A DNA stretch of 64,000 nt, taken from contig JADCGF010000024.1 of the NCBI GenBank assembly GCA_020249145.1, forward strand, positions 1 through 64,000, written 5' to 3'. Both the position numbers and the translations under genes were made by a program. Positions 61,316 through 64,000 of the stretch are shown in pieces. The first letter of the stretch is position 1; each line of letters starts with the position of its first letter. A model generated the notes under the pieces. The model was not told where the DNA came from. It saw only the letters and a list, made by a program, of their open reading frames with translations, and ran no database searches. The stretch is from Roseomonas sp. GTDB lineage: Bacteria; Pseudomonadota; Alphaproteobacteria; Acetobacterales; Acetobacteraceae.

Positions 61316-62811
61316 CACCCAACGCTCCCTTCGAGCGAGATTTGCAATAGCTTCTGCGCTTCCACCGCGAATTCCATCGGCAATTCCTTCAGCACTTCGC
61401 GGCAGAAACCATTCACAATCAGCCCCACCGCATCTTCCTGCGAAAGCCCGCGCTGGCGACAATAGAAAAGCTGATCTTCCGCAATGCGGCTGGTGGTGGC
61501 TTCATGTTCCACCTTCGCACTCAGGCAGCGATTTTCGATATAGGGCACGGTATGCGCGCCACATAAATCCCCAATCAGCAAGCTATCGCATTGCGTGAAA
61601 TTACGCGCGCCGGTCGCCTTGGCTCCAATCCGCACCAGCCCGCGATAGGTATTCTGCCCATGCCCGGCGCTGATGCCCTTGGAGACAATGGTGGATTTGG
61701 TGCGCGGCCCGATATGGAACATTTTGGTCCCGGTATCCGCCTGCTGATAGTTATTGGTGATGGCGACTGAATAGAATTCGCCAACACTATCTTCGCCCTG
61801 GAGAATGCAGGAAGGATATTTCCAGGTAATCGCGGAACCGGTTTCCACCTGCGTCCAGGAAATTTTGGACCGCGCGCCACGGCAGGCGCCGCGCTTGGTC
61901 ACAAAATTATAGATGCCGCCCTTGCCCTCGGCATCGCCGGGATACCAATTCTGCACCGTGCTGTATTTGATGGTGGCATCATCCAGCGCCACCAGCTCCA
62001 CCACCGCCGCATGCAACTGGTTTTCATCGCGCATCGGCGCGGTGCAGCCTTCCAGATAGGAAACATGAGACCCCGCATCAGCGATGATCAGCGTGCGTTC
62101 GAATTGCCCCGTGCTTTTGGCATTGATGCGGAAATAGGTGGAAAGCTCCATCGGGCAGCGTACGCCCTTCGGGATGTACACAAAGCTGCCATCGGTGAAG
62201 ACAGCGCTATTCAGCGCGGCGAAGAAATTATCGCCCTGCGGCACGACAGAGCCCAGATATTTCTGCACCAATTCAGGATGCGTCTTCACCGCCTCACTGA
62301 TCGGGCAGAAGATGATGCCATCCTTTTCCAACCGATCCTTGAAGGTGGTGGCAACCGATACACTGTCAAACACCGCATCCACCGCAATTGGCATGCGTGA
62401 ATCGGCGGGTGTCTCACCAGCACCTTCCACACCGGCCAGAATCGCCTGTTCCCTCAGCGGAATGCCGAGCTTTTCATAGGTGCGCAGCAGTTCCGGATCC
62501 ACCTCATCCAACGACTTCGGCCCCACCTTCTGCTTCGGTGCGGCGTAGTAATAGGCATCCTGGTAATCAATCGGCGGATATTTCACCGCTGGCCAGCGCG
62601 GTTCTTCCATTTTCTGCCAGGCGGCAAAGGCACGCAGGCGCCATTCCAGCAGCCAGGCTGGTTCTTCCTTCTTGGCGCTGATGAAGCGCACAATGTCTTC
62701 GGAAAGCCCCTTGGGGGCGAATTCCATTTCGATATCCGTCTCGAACCCCCATTTATAGGTGGAATCCGTGACGGCCTGGACAGTTTCGATGGTTTCGGTA
62801 ACGGCGGGCAT
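61315..62811 (-). CDS. sufB: SUF scaffold subunit SufB
   Basis: This 498-residue protein is the main scaffold subunit. It carries [20 protein letters not shown] near 19, [20 protein letters not shown] blocks near 225, a cysteine-rich [20 protein letters not shown] near 422 and ISEDQ-like [20 protein letters not shown] near 458. The length is normal. It starts the scaffold genes after the regulator gene, with nine bases between. Confidence 0.96.
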   Translation of the reverse strand: MPAVTETIETVQAVTDSTYKWGFETDIEMEFAPKGLSEDIVRFISAKKEEPAWLLEWRLRAFAAWQKMEEPRWPAVKYPPIDYQDAYYYAAPKQKVGPKSLDEVDPELLRTYEKLGIPLREQAILAGVEGAGETPADSRMPIAVDAVFDSVSVATTFKDRLEKDGIIFCPISEAVKTHPELVQKYLGSVVPQGDNFFAALNSAVFTDGSFVYIPKGVRCPMELSTYFRINAKSTGQFERTLIIADAGSHVSYLEGCTAPMRDENQLHAAVVELVALDDATIKYSTVQNWYPGDAEGKGGIYNFVTKRGACRGARSKISWTQVETGSAITWKYPSCILQGEDSVGEFYSVAITNNYQQADTGTKMFHIGPRTKSTIVSKGISAGHGQNTYRGLVRIGAKATGARNFTQCDSLLIGDLCGAHTVPYIENRCLSAKVEHEATTSRIAEDQLFYCRQRGLSQEDAVGLIVNGFCREVLKELPMEFAVEAQKLLQISLEGSVG

Positions 62812-62820
62812 GGTCAGCCT

Positions 62821-63279
62821 CTACTCAGCAGCAAAAATGGGGGAAGCGGGTTCGGGGTGCGGCACCACGGCAGGCGGGCCGGCAAGATCAGCAATGGAAA
62901 TGCCGGTAAGCGCGCGACGGATCGCCTCATTCACCGGGTCCCAGCGCCCACGCACGGGGCAGGCGCTTTCGGATTCACAAACGCCGAAGGAATTATCCAC
63001 GCAGGCTGTCAGCGCGATGGGACCATCCATGGCGGTGATCACCTCAATCAGGGGCATGTCAGCCAGTGGGCGGGTCAGCCGATAGCCACCCAGCGCGCCG
63101 CGGCGGCCTTCGACCAGCCCGGCATGAGCCAATATTTTCAAGACCTTGGCCACGGTTGGCTCCGCGAGGCCGGTGGCGCCGGCCAGGACCGGGGCGGTCA
63201 GCACGCCGCCTTCCGCCGCGTCATCCAGCCGCGTCAGCACCACAACGGCGTAATCGGTCAGCTTTGAAAGCCGCAGCAC
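62821..63279 (-). CDS. sufR: Rrf2-family iron-sulfur regulator of the SUF operon
   Basis: This 152-residue DNA-binding protein is of the Rrf2/IscR family. The winged helix-turn-helix is at residues 1-75 (KLTDYAVVVLTRL, then GLAEPTVAKVLKILAHAGLV). The three putative cluster cysteines are C93, C101 and C107 in CVDNSFGVCESESACPV. It senses cluster supply and represses suf transcription when supply is sufficient. A GTG start with GGAGGG ten bases upstream is used. A palindrome overlaps its predicted transcription start. Confidence 0.92.
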   Translation of the reverse strand: MLRLSKLTDYAVVVLTRLDDAAEGGVLTAPVLAGATGLAEPTVAKVLKILAHAGLVEGRRGALGGYRLTRPLADMPLIEVITAMDGPIALTACVDNSFGVCESESACPVRGRWDPVNEAIRRALTGISIADLAGPPAVVPHPEPASPIFAAE

Positions 63280-63296
63280 GCGGGCAACCCTCCTGC

Positions 63297-63351
63297 AATC
63301 CGGACCATCAAGGTCCTAATTGCAGATGCGCCTTGCCCCCCTCCCTGTCAA
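63297..63351 (-). promoter_or_regulatory. SUF operon promoter with IscR-like operator
   Basis: On the minus strand TTGACA (63351-63346) and CATCTG (63328-63323) are 17 bases apart, a good -35/-10 pair. Downstream, at 63297-63321, the 25-base imperfect palindrome has arms AATCCGGACC and GGTCCTAATT with a five-base centre. Its core GAC-N7-GTC has the same spacing as IscR type I sites of enteric bacteria, which are also 25 bases. The palindrome would lie over the transcription start, as expected for a repressor. Confidence 0.6.
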
Positions 63352-63417
63352 GCGCTGGACGGGCCGCCACGTCGCGCCCATTCTGCGGCCAATCACAACC
63401 CCGAGCAGGATGATCCC

Positions 63418-64000
63418 ATGCCCTTTTTGAGAACCGATGACGGTGTTGACTTGTTCTATGAGGAAGCCGGCAGCGGCACCCCCATGGTTTTCGTTCATGA
63501 ATTCGCGGGCGATTCGCGTTCCTGGGAATTGCAGATGCGGTTTTTCTCCCGCCGCTATCGCTGCGTGGTGTTCAATGCGCGCGGCTATCCGCCATCAGCC
63601 GTGCCCAATTCCGCAGCTTCCTACAGCCAGGACCGCGCGACGGATGATATTGCCGCCGTGATCAAGGGCCTCAATCTGGCGTCGGCCCATGTGGTGGGGC
63701 TTTCCATGGGTGCCTTTGCCACGCTGCATTTGGGCCTTCGCCATCCGCAACTCGCGCGCAGCCTGGTCGCCGCCGGCGTTGGCTATGGCGCTGCTCCCGG
63801 CAAGCGCGATCAATTCCGGGCCGAGGTTGATGCCACCGCCGCGCGCATCCGCGCCGAAGGCATGGACAAGATGGCCGATGTATATTCCCGCGGCCCAACG
63901 CGCCTGGTGTTCGAAGAAAAAGACCCGCGCGGCTTCAAGGAATTCCAGGCCCAGCTTGCAGAACATTCAACCGACGGATCAGCGCTCACGATGCAGGGTG
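63418..64000 (+). CDS. Alpha/beta hydrolase (partial at the right edge)
   Basis: The first 194 codons of an alpha/beta hydrolase are present and the frame is still open at the window end. The nucleophile serine is in VVGLSMGAFATLHLG near residue 103. The oxyanion region VFVHEFAGDSR lies near residue 24 and is a slightly altered form of the HGxPG-type block (HEFAG). A downstream Asp and His would complete the triad outside the window. AGGA lies about eight bases before the ATG at 63418. The divergent SUF promoter is 67 bases away. Substrate unknown. Confidence 0.85.
   Translation, partial: MPFLRTDDGVDLFYEEAGSGTPMVFVHEFAGDSRSWELQMRFFSRRYRCVVFNARGYPPSAVPNSAASYSQDRATDDIAAVIKGLNLASAHVVGLSMGAFATLHLGLRHPQLARSLVAAGVGYGAAPGKRDQFRAEVDATAARIRAEGMDKMADVYSRGPTRLVFEEKDPRGFKEFQAQLAEHSTDGSALTMQG

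Noticed and set aside
1..64000. CRISPR arrays, insertion sequences, phage structural genes and restriction or toxin-antitoxin modules
   Set aside because: None was seen on either strand: no regularly spaced repeats, no transposase or integrase motifs, and no defence-type enzyme domains.

Overview
The window is GC-rich DNA that is almost fully coding, with short intergenic gaps and many 1-8 base start/stop overlaps. Gene content points to an alphaproteobacterium, most likely Rhodospirillales/Acetobacteraceae with a Roseomonas-like lifestyle. The evidence is a sufR-B-C-D-S-U-sufT-sufA operon, UbiE, a proteobacterial CheZ, a Bug-type solute receptor, TRAP and Liv-type ABC importers, and an alphaproteobacterial palindromic repeat. 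This placement is inference; there is no rRNA gene to confirm it. No prophage, insertion sequence, CRISPR array or plasmid function was found.

Layout. 0.2-3.0 kb: minus-strand catabolic genes (DUF2889, carboxymuconolactone decarboxylase-like, beta-hydroxyacid dehydrogenase, metallo-beta-lactamase fold). 3.0-7.6 kb: an uronate operon (TRAP importer dctPQM, uronate dehydrogenase, mutarotase). 7.7-12.3 kb: amidase; an NHL protein-VOC protein-micropeptide-threonate dehydrogenase operon; a FliJ-like coiled-coil protein. 12.3-17.6 kb: two crotonase-family enzymes, a Bug receptor and a LeuCD pair. 17.7-23.0 kb: DUF1203, fpg, ubiE, three small or lipoprotein genes, an orphan-gene island beside tRNA-Thr(TGT), a TonB-like protein. 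23.2-28.5 kb: hydratase/creatininase/peroxidase-like operon, lepA, an MFS transporter. 28.6-39.8 kb: one long plus-strand operon with a five-gene Liv-type ABC importer, hydantoinase/oxoprolinase subunits B and A, an isochorismatase-fold protein and a molybdenum hydroxylase large subunit. 39.8-46 kb: NTF2-like, gamma-glutamyltransferase, malate synthase G, SDR, intradiol dioxygenase. 46-54.4 kb: housekeeping (ftsY-mtaB-dapF, cheZ, rpmI-rplT, pheST). 54.7-56.8 kb: FkbM-type methyltransferase and an exported metallo-beta-lactamase-fold protein. 56.8-63.3 kb: the complete SUF iron-sulfur operon with its Rrf2 regulator and a likely operator. The right edge cuts an alpha/beta hydrolase.

As a whole the window alternates conserved housekeeping blocks with transporter-plus-enzyme cassettes, each looking like an uptake and degradation module for an organic acid, amide or sugar acid. 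The most promising undescribed system is the 28.6-39.8 kb operon. It would import an unknown small molecule, possibly a cyclic amide, open it with an ATP-dependent hydantoinase, and further process it with an isochorismatase-fold protein that lacks the usual cysteine and a molybdenum hydroxylase without local partner subunits.
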